Origin: Anaerolineales bacterium
Lineage (GTDB): Bacteria; Chloroflexota; Anaerolineae; Anaerolineales; VGOW01
Length of the DNA: 6,313 nt
Assembly (NCBI GenBank): GCA_919901875.1
Contig: CAKKQG010000245.1
Location: 1 to 6,313 of the forward strand
Reading direction: 5' to 3'
Part shown: piece after piece, positions 1 through 6,027 of the stretch
Position numbering within the stretch: position 1 is the first letter of the stretch
Layout: every line of letters starts with the position of its first letter
Notes under the pieces: model-generated
What the model saw: the letters and a program-made list of their open reading frames with translations, nothing else
Told to the model about the DNA's origin: nothing
Databases searched by the model: none
Made by a program: the position numbers and the translations under genes

Positions 1-1469
1 GTCGCTTCGGCGCTTGGCATCACGGCGACGATGCGCCCGTGATACATCACCGCGATGCGATCCGACAGGGCGAGAATTTCGTCGAGTTCGGCAGAGACCA
101 CCAAGACGGCGCAACCTTCGTCGCGTTTCTCGATGATGCGGCGATGGATGTATTCAATCGATCCCACATCCAAACCGCGAGTCGGCTGATTGGCGATGAG
201 AAGTTTGATCGGGCGTGAGAACTCGCGCGCCACGATCACTTTCTGTTGATTGCCGCCCGACAATGTTTTTACCGCCACCGTTGAAGCGGGCGTGCGCACG
301 TCAAACTCATCTACCAACTTGTCGGCGTTCTGCTTGATTCGCACTTCGTCCATGATCGTGTTGCGGGCAAATGGTTGTTGATAATAAGTGTTCAACACCA
401 TGTTGTCGGTCAGCGGATACGCTAAGACCAGTCCGTGACGTTGACGATCTTCGGGGATGTGCGCCGAACCCAGTTCGGTGATGGCGCGCGGCGAAGATTT
501 TGTAACGTCATTGCCGAGCAGATGGATCGATCCACCTGCGACTTTTCGCAATCCGGTCAGTGCCTCAACCAGTTGCGTTTGTCCGTTGCCCTGCACACCG
601 GCGATGCCCAGCACTTCTCCGGCGCGTACGCTGAAGGTCGCGCCGTTCACCGTCATCACGCCCCGATCATCGGCGACCTGTAGATCGTTCACGCTTAACA
701 CTTCATCGGTCGGATGCGCCGGACCGCGATCTACTTTTAAGATCACTTCGCGCCCGACCATCATCGCCGCCAACTTCGCTTCATTCGTCTCGGCCGGCTT
801 GGTGGTGCCAACCACGCGCCCGGCGCGCAGCACGGTGATGCGGTCAGCCGCGGCGAGAACTTCTTTTAATTTGTGTGTGATGAAAAAGATGGATACGCCG
901 CGCCCAGTTAATTCGCGCATGATGCGGAAAAGATCGTCCGCCTCCTGAGGGGTTAACACCGCCGTCGGCTCATCGAGAATCAGAATTTTTGCGTTGCGAT
1001 ACAACGCCTTGACGATTTCGACACGCTGTTGAATTCCCACCGGTAAATCTTTGACCAATGCATCAGGATCGATCTCAAGTCCATATTGGTGCGACACCTC
1101 GCGGATGCGTTGCGAGGCGGTGCGGCGATCTAACATCACGCCGCCGCGCGTGTTCTCGTGACCGAGAATGATATTTTCGGCGACGGTGAAGACGGGGACG
1201 AGCATGAAGTGTTGATGCACCATGCCGATGCCCAGTTTGATCGCGTCCTGCGCGCTTCGGATCGTCGCTTCTTTACCGTCTACCAAAACTTTGCCTTCGT
1301 CTTGATGGTAAAGACCGTAGACGATGTTCATCAGCGTGGTCTTGCCCGCGCCGTTCTCGCCCAGCAGAGCGTGAACTTCACCCTTTTCCAGAGTTAAGCT
1401 CACCCGATCATTCGCCAGTGTGCCGGGGAAATGTTTGGTGATGTTTTGAACTTCGAGAACGATGGTCAT
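1..1469 (-). CDS. nupO: Nucleoside ABC transporter, tandem-domain ATPase (NupO/YufO type), 3' end cut by window edge
   Basis: This cytoplasmic ATPase powers the importer encoded upstream. I translated it by hand: it is open from ATG 1469 to base 3 with no stop (489 residues). The family is about 510 residues, so only the tail is missing. NBD1 has Walker A GENGAGKT (37-44), Q-loop Q86, signature LPVGIQQR (142-149), Walker B LILDE with D166-E167, and switch H199. NBD2 has a degenerate Walker A, GVQGNGQTQ (291-299), with Gln for the catalytic Lys, a canonical signature LSGGNQQ (403-409), and a degenerate Walker B, IANQP, with N427-Q428 for Asp-Glu. This split is typical of the RbsA/NupO group and implies one hydrolytic site, made of the NBD1 Walker motifs and the NBD2 signature. 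The gene is last in the operon, 72 bases after permease 2. The start is ATG 1469, immediately before the conserved TIVLEVQNITKHFPG opening. No Shine-Dalgarno precedes it, because a heptamer repeat runs up to the start codon. Family assignment is firm; the substrate is inferred from context. Confidence 0.95.
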   Translation of the reverse strand, partial: MTIVLEVQNITKHFPGTLANDRVSLTLEKGEVHALLGENGAGKTTLMNIVYGLYHQDEGKVLVDGKEATIRSAQDAIKLGIGMVHQHFMLVPVFTVAENIILGHENTRGGVMLDRRTASQRIREVSHQYGLEIDPDALVKDLPVGIQQRVEIVKALYRNAKILILDEPTAVLTPQEADDLFRIMRELTGRGVSIFFITHKLKEVLAAADRITVLRAGRVVGTTKPAETNEAKLAAMMVGREVILKVDRGPAHPTDEVLSVNDLQVADDRGVMTVNGATFSVRAGEVLGIAGVQGNGQTQLVEALTGLRKVAGGSIHLLGNDVTKSSPRAITELGSAHIPEDRQRHGLVLAYPLTDNMVLNTYYQQPFARNTIMDEVRIKQNADKLVDEFDVRTPASTVAVKTLSGGNQQKVIVAREFSRPIKLLIANQPTRGLDVGSIEYIHRRIIEKRDEGCAVLVVSAELDEILALSDRIAVMYHGRIVAVMPSAEA

Positions 1470-1470
1470 A

Positions 1471-1541
1471 AATTATGAATTATGAAGGCAGAATTATGAA
1501 GGAGGAGCGGAGCAAATTTCATCCTTCATAATTCATCCTTC
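1471..1541. repeat. Degenerate heptamer array with opposed halves, permease 2-ATPase gap
   Basis: The 72-base gap is almost wholly 7-base words. On the plus strand, in phase from 1471, they read AATTATG, AATTATG, AAGGCAG, AATTATG, AAGGAGG. From 1518 the same family lies on the opposite strand as TTCATCC, TTCATAA, TTCATCC, TTCTTAC, the last running into the permease stop codon. The halves are complementary: 1475-1488 pairs with 1523-1536 over 14 bases without mismatch. An alternative is 1491-1503 with 1522-1534 over 13 bases, leaving an 18-base loop. In the operon transcript this would be an A/U-rich intercistronic hairpin. There is no U-tract of terminator type. The array occupies the place where the ATPase ribosome binding site should be. 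Confidence 0.85.
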
Positions 1542-2645
1542 TTACTTCTCGTAGGGTTGTCCATCCGCCACCGGCGGCGTCGTGCGTCCCACGATTCCGG
1601 TCAGGGCAAACATGGTAAGGATGTAAGGGATCATGCCGACGATCTGCGACTTCTTGAGAAAGTCTAAGCCTTCGGGAATGGATGTGGAGTAATACTGCAA
1701 ATTGATCTGCATTGCTTGCGCCGCGCCAAAGAGCAGTGTTGCCGCCCACGCGCCGAAGGGTGACCAATTGCCGAAGATCATCGCCGCCAGTGAGATGAAC
1801 CCACGCCCGTTTGTCATCAAGGGTTCAAAGCTTGGCACAGATTCCAAAGTGAAATACGCGCCGCCGAGTCCGGCGATCATTCCACCGATCAGCACATTGG
1901 CGTAACGCACGAAATAAACATTGATGCCAACCGTGTCTGCCGCTTTGGGGTGTTCACCTACGGCGCGCGTATGCAAACCCCACGGCGTATAAAACAAGAC
2001 GAAGTGGGTGATGGCGACTAATAACACGGCGGCAACCGCAACCGGTTGTTGTTGAAAAATCTTGCCAAACACCGGAAGGTCGGCAAGAAATGGAATATGG
2101 ATCACCGGCAGCACTCCCGGCGCGTGCGGCACGTTCCCTTGAAAGAAGAGTTGACGATTCAAATATCCGGTGATGCCGATGGCGAGAATGTTGATCACCG
2201 TGCCGCTGATGATTTGGTCTACCTTGAAAGTGATGGATAGAACTGCATGGAGAAGGGCGAACAATGCCCCAGTTAAAATGGCGGCGGCAACACCGAGCCA
2301 CAGACTCATCTGATCGGATAATCCGGCTTGCTTCAAATAAATCGAAGCGATAAAACCAAAGAACGCCGAGCCGAGCATCATGCCTTCAATGGCGATGTTG
2401 ACCACGCCTGCCCGCTCACAATAGATTCCGGAGAGCGCGCCGAGCGTGAGCGGCGTGGCAACGGAGAAGAGTGTGGCGAGGAATGATGCCAGAATCACTT
2501 CGACGCGATTTTCTTTTGCGCCTACCAACGCCACAACTCCCATGAGGACAATGATCAACAAAATGATCATGCCGAAGCGTCCGAGATCGGCAACACGTAG
2601 AATAGATCGTAGGCGATCCCCGGCGGTTGAAGTTTGAGCTGCCAT
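1542..2645 (-). CDS. nupQ: Nucleoside ABC transporter permease 2 (NupQ/YufQ type, BPD_transp_2 family)
   Basis: This integral membrane subunit pairs with permease 1 to form the translocation path. The 367-residue product is highly hydrophobic. A first membrane segment lies at about 25-42, after a short basic cytoplasmic start. Family landmarks in order are GIYCERAGVVNIAIEGMML (73-91), KVDQIISGTVINILAIG (141-157), RAVGEHPKAADTVGINV (227-243, the cytoplasmic loop expected to contact the ATPase), and GRGFISLAAMIFGNWSPFGA (280-299). It is somewhat longer than the roughly 320-residue Bacillus NupQ, mainly at the N-terminus and in loops. I chose ATG 2645 over the upstream in-frame TTG 2660. A GGGGAGG sequence sits 6 bases before ATG 2645, and the TTG lies within that sequence's own neighbourhood. 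The start is 2 bases after the stop of permease 1, so the two are probably translationally coupled, suiting equal amounts of both subunits. Confidence 0.95.
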   Translation of the reverse strand: MAAQTSTAGDRLRSILRVADLGRFGMIILLIIVLMGVVALVGAKENRVEVILASFLATLFSVATPLTLGALSGIYCERAGVVNIAIEGMMLGSAFFGFIASIYLKQAGLSDQMSLWLGVAAAILTGALFALLHAVLSITFKVDQIISGTVINILAIGITGYLNRQLFFQGNVPHAPGVLPVIHIPFLADLPVFGKIFQQQPVAVAAVLLVAITHFVLFYTPWGLHTRAVGEHPKAADTVGINVYFVRYANVLIGGMIAGLGGAYFTLESVPSFEPLMTNGRGFISLAAMIFGNWSPFGAWAATLLFGAAQAMQINLQYYSTSIPEGLDFLKKSQIVGMIPYILTMFALTGIVGRTTPPVADGQPYEK

Positions 2646-2647
2646 GA

Positions 2648-3781
2648 TCAGCCTCCCCAACCGCGAGTGAGCACCACAGTTTCTTTGGGCGCTTTGATGC
2701 GATAGATGAAGCGGACGATCTCTTCTGCAGCGACGAGTAACAAAATTAGGGCTTGCACAACAGAAATAATATCCACCGGAATTTGTGTGAGGAACTGCAT
2801 CCGAGTCGCGCCACTACGCATCGCGCCAAAAAGAATCGCCGCCAACACCACGCCCAAGGGATGACTGCGACCTAAAAGCGCAATCGCAATTGCGTCAAAA
2901 CCATAACCGATGCTGAAGCCCAACTCTTGACGATAATTGAGGGCGATCACTTCAACTGCGCCTGCCATGCCTGCCAGCCCGCCTGCCAGCGACATCGTCA
3001 ACACAATGATGCGCGAGACGTTGATGCCGGCGTATTTAGCGGCGTCGGGGTTGGCGCCGACGGTGCGGATTTCAAAACCCAGAGTCGTCTTCCACAAAAA
3101 CCACCATACGGCGAAAGCGATCAACAAGGCGATCACTATTCCCCAATGGACCCGAAAGCCTTCGATCAACGGAGTGAGGCGTGCCGATTCGGCGATCTCA
3201 GGCGTGCGCGCAATCACGTTGAATGGATTGGGGTCTTTCAATGGACCATTGAGCAAAAATGAGGTGAGCAGAACGGCGATGTAATTCATCATGATCGTGT
3301 TGATCACTTCGTGACCGCCGGTGCGCGCTTTGAGCCAGCCGGGGATGGCACCCCACAGCGCTCCGGCTAAAATTCCGCCAAACAAAGCAAGCGGCAGATG
3401 AATAATCCACGGCAGAGACGTGCCAAGCAGTTTGGGCAGCGCAAAACCGATCCATGCCGAGATCAACGCGCCAAAACTCAATTGACCTTCGGCGCCGATG
3501 TTGAACAAGCCGCCTTTGAAAGCGAGTGCCACCGACAGACCGGCGAAGATATACGGTGTTGACCACACTAATGTTTCAGAGATCGCTTTCGGCGAGCCGA
3601 ATGCGCCCTCCCATAATCCCAGATACGCCAGAATTGGATCGCCGCCGGAGACTCGGATGATGATTGCGTTGATGATAAGTGCGGTGAAGACGGCAAGCAC
3701 GGGGATGAGGACGGTGCGTGTGATGGCTTGCCAAATTTGAATGAGCTTTGATCCACTGTGTGACTCTGGACTTGACGACAT
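2648..3781 (-). CDS. nupP: Nucleoside ABC transporter permease 1 (NupP/YufP type, BPD_transp_2 family)
   Basis: This is the other membrane subunit of the importer. The 377-residue product has a hydrophilic start (1-20), a first membrane segment at about 23-43, and then several more. Landmarks are FNIGAEGQ (93-100), GGHEVINTIMMNYIA (155-169), RTVGANPDAAKYAGI (239-253, the ATPase-facing loop), and GYGFDAIAIALLGRSHPLG (292-310). These separate it from the NupQ type and match the NupP type (about 350 residues in Bacillus). The reading frame stays open upstream to a TTG at 3904. That extension is encoded by the terminator hairpin and a palindrome and has no family similarity, so I take ATG 3781 as the start. 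The ribosome binding site there is weak, with only a CGAGA about 10 bases upstream. The gene begins 149 bases after the binding-protein gene and ends 2 bases before permease 2. Confidence 0.95.
   Translation of the reverse strand: MSSSPESHSGSKLIQIWQAITRTVLIPVLAVFTALIINAIIIRVSGGDPILAYLGLWEGAFGSPKAISETLVWSTPYIFAGLSVALAFKGGLFNIGAEGQLSFGALISAWIGFALPKLLGTSLPWIIHLPLALFGGILAGALWGAIPGWLKARTGGHEVINTIMMNYIAVLLTSFLLNGPLKDPNPFNVIARTPEIAESARLTPLIEGFRVHWGIVIALLIAFAVWWFLWKTTLGFEIRTVGANPDAAKYAGINVSRIIVLTMSLAGGLAGMAGAVEVIALNYRQELGFSIGYGFDAIAIALLGRSHPLGVVLAAILFGAMRSGATRMQFLTQIPVDIISVVQALILLLVAAEEIVRFIYRIKAPKETVVLTRGWGG
2652..2658 (-). promoter_or_regulatory. Ribosome binding site of permease 2, inside the end of permease 1
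   Basis: On the minus strand this reads GGGGAGG, 6 bases before ATG 2645. It lies within the last Gly codons of the preceding gene, just before its TGA stop. It decides the start of permease 2 and shows that ribosomes ending permease 1 are delivered onto it. Confidence 0.8.
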
Positions 3782-3802
3782 GTGTGGTCTCGTGTCATTA
3801 GC

Positions 3803-3840
3803 AGACTGACGCGGTCTCGCGTAGCGGACCGCGTCGGTCT
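3803..3840. repeat. GC-rich 38-base palindrome in the leader of permease 1
   Basis: GACGCGGTC (3808-3816) is perfectly complementary to GACCGCGTC (3827-3835). The stem extends inward by CGC/GCG (3818-3820 with 3824-3826) around a 3-base GTA loop, with one bulged T at 3817. It extends outward by AGAC/GTCT (3803-3806 with 3837-3840) after one mismatch, giving about 16 pairs. Its base composition differs from the AT-rich surroundings. It is not followed by a U-tract in either direction, so it is not a terminator. It ends 22 bases before the permease 1 start. It could be a mobile REP/MITE-like palindrome or a leader structure; nothing here decides which. Confidence 0.75.
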
Positions 3841-3851
3841 TAAAAGTTGTC

Positions 3852-3892
3852 AAAAATAGAAAAGGGGAAAGAAAAAACTTTTCTTTCCCCTT
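3852..3892 (-). terminator. Intrinsic terminator between the binding-protein gene and permease 1
   Basis: In the direction of transcription, AAGGGGAAAGAAAA (3875-3862 region on the complement) forms a 14-bp perfect stem: plus-strand arms 3862-3875 and 3879-3892, with a 3-base loop. It is followed at once by TTCTATTTTTG (3861-3851), giving CCCCUUUUCUAUUUUUG in the RNA. The U-tract lies only on the minus-transcript side, which fixes the direction. It starts about 40 bases after the binding-protein stop and ends 70 bases before permease 1. With the rest of the operon downstream and no clear promoter between, it is most likely a leaky terminator that sets the ratio of binding protein to membrane parts. 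Confidence 0.75.
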
Positions 3893-3908
3893 CCCATTCT
3901 TCAAGCAA

Positions 3909-3929
3909 ACACTAACAGGAAGTCAGTGT
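3909..3929 (-). other. Small stem-loop directly after the binding-protein stop codon
   Basis: On the minus strand ACACTGAC (3929-3922) pairs with GTTAGTGT (3916-3909) around a 5-base loop. That is eight pairs, one of them G-U in RNA. It begins 1 base after the stop codon that ends at 3931, and no U-tract follows. It could protect the 3' end of the transcript together with the terminator hairpin 17 bases further on. Such a short stem could also be chance. Confidence 0.4.
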
Positions 3930-3930
3930 A

Positions 3931-4974
3931 TTACTTGGCAGGTTTCACCGGAGCCACATTTGTCTTCAATGTGCCAGCCGCTAAACCTTTTTGCGCTTCA
4001 TCCAACTTCGCCTTCGTTTCAGCCGTGACTTTGGACTCGGTGTCGTGGAACGGCGCGAGACCAACCTTGCCGACAACGTTGCCGTCTTTAAATGAGCCAG
4101 CTTTCACGGCTTTGATCAAGTCGCAGGTGCCGGGGACGATCAACTTCATGGCGCTGGTGAGGAGAACTTCCTTCGCCTCAGGCACGGTCAGATATTGATC
4201 GGTGTCTACGCCGATGGCGAAGCCCTTCTTGCTTTGCGCTACGCCGAGCAGCGCACCGTTGCCGGTCTTGCCACCCGCGCCGAAGATCACGTCTGCGCCT
4301 TTGTCCATCATCGAAAGGGCAGTCGTCTTGCCCCATTCGGGATCGGTGAAGGTTTTGTCGAAGCCAACATCGTTGTGATAGATGATGTTTACTTTCGTGT
4401 CTTTCTTCGCCCACACTGCACCGGCGCGATAGCCTTCGCCAAAGCGATACACCGGCGGAACCACATCGGTGCCAAGCACTGCGCCGATCTGTCCGGTCTT
4501 GCTCATCATCGCGGCAACCACGCCTGCTTGGAAGCCTGCTTGATCTTCGGGGAAGATCAAGCCACCGACACCGGCGGTGGGTTTCTCTTGGAATTGATCC
4601 ACGCCGATGAATTTCGCTTTGGTGTATTTGGCGGCGTTCTTGATAGTCGCCTCACCGAGGGCGAAGCCGACGGTGACGATCACGTCGTAGCCCTCATCGC
4701 CGAATTGCGCGATGTTCTTGTCGTAATCCTTCGGGTCAGTCGTTTCGATATATTTCGTCGTGCCGCCGGTTTCTTTGGCGCCGCACTGCGCGCCTTCCCA
4801 AGCGGACTGGTTGAAGGACTTGTCGTCCACTTTACCGACATCGGTCACTAAACCAATGCGGAATGCTTTTGCCGGCATCGCCGTAGGCGCAACAGGCGCG
4901 GGGGTTGCGCAGGCCGCCAACGCCAACGAGACGATCGCTAAAGCCGATAACAACGTAAACAGATTCTTTTTCAT
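3931..4974 (-). CDS. bmpA: BMP/PnrA-family nucleoside-binding lipoprotein
   Basis: This is the extracytoplasmic substrate-binding subunit of the importer; the family binds purine and other nucleosides. It has 347 residues. The lipoprotein signal has basic KKN, a hydrophobic stretch (5-19) and lipobox LAAC with C22 as the lipidated residue. A Pro/Ala/Thr linker runs to about 37. The BMP hallmark VTDVGKVDDKSFNQSAWEG is at 43-61, with the ligand-contacting region around D51-N55. Further family positions are VTVGFALGEA (100-109), the RFGEGYRAGA block (177-186), IFGAGGKTGNGAL (230-242) and GVDTDQY (255-261). Two other cysteines, C64 and C284, lie in the mature part and could form a disulfide. ATG 4974 has GGAGGAG 8 bases upstream. 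The gene is the most strongly initiated in the window and is followed by a terminator, fitting high expression. The exact nucleoside cannot be read from the sequence. Confidence 0.96.
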   Translation of the reverse strand: MKKNLFTLLSALAIVSLALAACATPAPVAPTAMPAKAFRIGLVTDVGKVDDKSFNQSAWEGAQCGAKETGGTTKYIETTDPKDYDKNIAQFGDEGYDVIVTVGFALGEATIKNAAKYTKAKFIGVDQFQEKPTAGVGGLIFPEDQAGFQAGVVAAMMSKTGQIGAVLGTDVVPPVYRFGEGYRAGAVWAKKDTKVNIIYHNDVGFDKTFTDPEWGKTTALSMMDKGADVIFGAGGKTGNGALLGVAQSKKGFAIGVDTDQYLTVPEAKEVLLTSAMKLIVPGTCDLIKAVKAGSFKDGNVVGKVGLAPFHDTESKVTAETKAKLDEAQKGLAAGTLKTNVAPVKPAK

Positions 4975-4982
4975 GTGAGTTT

Positions 4983-4989
4983 CTCCTCC
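4983..4989 (-). promoter_or_regulatory. Ribosome binding site of the binding-protein gene
   Basis: GGAGGAG on the minus strand, 8 bases before ATG 4974. It is a strong match to the 16S tail and confirms the start ahead of the lipoprotein signal. Confidence 0.85.
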
Positions 4990-5060
4990 AATAGAGAATT
5001 AAAGTGAATCATCGTATTACTGTTGAGGGAAAACTGATCGCAGTGTAAAACTAAACCAAC

Positions 5061-5070
5061 CACCTCCTTA
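5061..5070 (-). promoter_or_regulatory. Orphan Shine-Dalgarno-like sequence in the leader
   Basis: The minus strand reads TAAGGAGGTG, almost fully complementary to the usual 16S 3' end and better than the real site at 4983-4989. It lies 87 bases before the binding-protein start. Only a TTG followed by one codon and a stop lies at suitable spacing. It may be a ribosome landing or mRNA-stabilising site, a leader-peptide remnant, or chance. Confidence 0.5.
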
Positions 5071-5071
5071 A

Positions 5072-5089
5072 CTTGTGGAATTCCAAAAG
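5072..5089. promoter_or_regulatory. 18-bp imperfect dyad, possible operator
   Basis: CTTGTGGAA and TTCCAAAAG are inverted copies with 8 of 9 positions matching. The centre is the perfect 10-base palindrome TGGAATTCCA (5076-5085). It falls roughly 20-40 bases downstream of the transcription start implied by the candidate promoter, in the leader of the transporter genes. That would suit a repressor site, but no regulator gene is in view. Confidence 0.3.
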
Positions 5090-5117
5090 CGAGTCGAAGA
5101 TAACTTCTACCTGCCCG

Positions 5118-5146
5118 ATTATCCTATAAAACTCCAAAAATCCCAA
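5118..5146 (-). promoter_or_regulatory. Candidate sigma-70-type promoter for the transporter genes
   Basis: On the minus strand TTGGGA (5146-5141) and GATAAT (5123-5118) are spaced by 17 bases, matching the consensus at 4 of 6 and 5 of 6 positions. The leader would be about 135 bases and would include the dyad and the orphan Shine-Dalgarno sequence. The -35 hexamer is itself a word of the heptamer array, which offers many similar hexamers, so the match is weaker than it looks. Confidence 0.35.
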
Positions 5147-5246
5147 ATTCCAAAATCCCAAATTTCAAACTTCAAATCTCAAAATCCAAAAAACCCAAAA
5201 TCCCAACTTCCAATCTCTAATCTCCAATCTCTTACTTCCCAACTAC
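5124..5246. repeat. Unidirectional degenerate heptamer array, G-free on the plus strand
   Basis: From about 5130 the plus strand is a run of words of mostly 7, sometimes 8 or 9, bases. Each opens with As and closes with pyrimidines: AAATTCC, AAATTTC, AAACTTC, AAATCTC, AAAATCC, AACTTCC, AATCTCT, AATCTCC. Unlike the other two arrays it has no opposed half. It fills the upstream part of the gap between the deacetylase and binding-protein genes, up to the deacetylase stop codon. Some plus-strand frames through it look like a Lys/Ser/Gln/Pro-rich peptide, which is an artefact of the repeat. Confidence 0.85.
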
Positions 5247-6008
5247 CTACTTTCTCTTCACCCCCACCACCTTGCCCTTATGTTTCTCCCAATCATCGTC
5301 GCTCTCCAAAGTGATCACGCGGAAGGCTTCGGCGTATTGCATCTCTTTGCCCTTCGCCCGTTCCTTTGCCCAATCGCGGATGCGCGGCTCGGGGTCCCAA
5401 TCGCCCATCTGACTCTTGTGCGCGCGTAACGCGGTGATCTTGAGATCAATCGTCTCGTCAATGTCCACGAAATGATCCGCCTCGCGCCAATTGGAAACAA
5501 ACACCTTGCGTGGCTTATGCGCCGTCAACCCTTCTTGCGCCAACTCTTCAAATAGATTCGGCTGCCCCGCCGCCGGAAAGATCGCCTCAATCGTCGCCGT
5601 GCCTGCCGCGCGATGATCGGGATGGTTGATGTAGCCATCGCCGGCCCAAACCAGAGTCGGATCCATCGTGATCACCACTTCCGGTTTAAAGCGGCGAATC
5701 TCGCGCACGATCTTTTTTCGCAATTCCATCGTCGGTTGCAGCATCCCGTCCGGTTCACGCAAGAAGATGATCTCGTGCGCGCCGATGATCTTGCCCGCTT
5801 CGCGTTGTTCGGCTTCGCGTATCTCAATCGCTTTTTGTTTCGTCATGCCTTCTTCGACGATCCCTACGTCGCCGCTGGTGCAAAGCACGTAACAGATTCG
5901 CGCTCCGTTGCGCGACCACTTCGCCAGTGTTCCTGCGCTGCCGAAATCAATGTCATCGGGATGCGCCACCACCGCCATCGCCGATTCGGGGGTATAAATT
6001 TTTGTCAT
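5247..6008 (-). CDS. PIG-L/LmbE-family zinc-dependent deacetylase
   Basis: Enzymes of this family remove acetyl groups from N-acetylglucosaminyl or related amide substrates, including MshB, BshB and PIG-L; the substrate here is unknown. The 253 residues include the N-terminal signature AHPDD (15-19), with H16 and D19 as expected zinc ligands and D18 as the likely general base. HPDHR at 129-133 supplies the third ligand, H132. The start of a Rossmann-like fold is seen at 9-14. There is no signal peptide, so it is cytoplasmic. Length is normal for the family. ATG 6008 is the only start that leaves the first strand intact, but no Shine-Dalgarno is visible before it; the next Met (11) is too close to the active site. 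The C-terminal end, GVKRK, is coded by the edge of the G-free tract. It lies 272 bases upstream of the binding-protein gene, which has its own candidate promoter, so co-transcription is possible but unproven. Confidence 0.93.
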   Translation of the reverse strand: MTKIYTPESAMAVVAHPDDIDFGSAGTLAKWSRNGARICYVLCTSGDVGIVEEGMTKQKAIEIREAEQREAGKIIGAHEIIFLREPDGMLQPTMELRKKIVREIRRFKPEVVITMDPTLVWAGDGYINHPDHRAAGTATIEAIFPAAGQPNLFEELAQEGLTAHKPRKVFVSNWREADHFVDIDETIDLKITALRAHKSQMGDWDPEPRIRDWAKERAKGKEMQYAEAFRVITLESDDDWEKHKGKVVGVKRK

Positions 6009-6019
6009 GTTGAGAGAGT
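6009..6019 (+). repeat. 11-base direct repeat, copy 1
   Basis: GTTGAGAGAGT lies directly next to the deacetylase start codon. An identical copy is at 6059-6069, exactly 50 bases away, and the first half of the heptamer array lies between the two. Confidence 0.7.
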
Positions 6020-6027
6020 CAAAAGAA

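Noticed and set aside
457..948. 163-residue plus-strand reading frame
   Set aside because: It is antisense to the ATPase gene, whose frame carries intact Walker and signature motifs. Its product is rich in Ser, Arg and Thr with no domain.
2646..2660. TTG 2660 as the start of permease 2
   Set aside because: It would overlap its own Shine-Dalgarno sequence. ATG 2645 has correct spacing behind GGGGAGG.
3782..3904. 41-residue N-terminal extension of permease 1 from TTG 3904
   Set aside because: The extension is encoded by the terminator hairpin and the GC-rich palindrome, has no family similarity, and would place a terminator inside a gene.
4195..4851. 218-residue plus-strand reading frame, the longest on that strand
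   Set aside because: It is fully antisense to the binding-protein gene, with no ribosome binding site or recognisable domain. It is a by-product of codon bias on the other strand.
4971..5012. 13-codon minus-strand frame overlapping the binding-protein start codon (ATGA overlap)
   Set aside because: It has no ribosome binding site before its ATG, is very short, and has no attenuation-like codon run. It is probably chance.
4975..5117. Purine riboswitch in the leader of the nucleoside importer
   Set aside because: I looked because some nucleoside transporters are so controlled. I found neither the paired P1 ends nor the conserved loop and junction sequence of the purine aptamer.
5150..5215. 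G-quadruplex on the minus strand of the heptamer array
   Set aside because: The GGG runs occur in pairs too far apart for a compact three-layer structure. Only a weak two-layer form could be drawn.
5130..5240. CRISPR array or minisatellite
   Set aside because: The units are 7-9 bases, degenerate and without spacers.
5075..5314. 79-residue Lys/Ser/Gln/Pro-rich plus-strand frame with SQIPKSQ-like repeats
   Set aside because: The apparent peptide repeat is the heptamer DNA array read through in one frame. It then runs antisense into the deacetylase gene.
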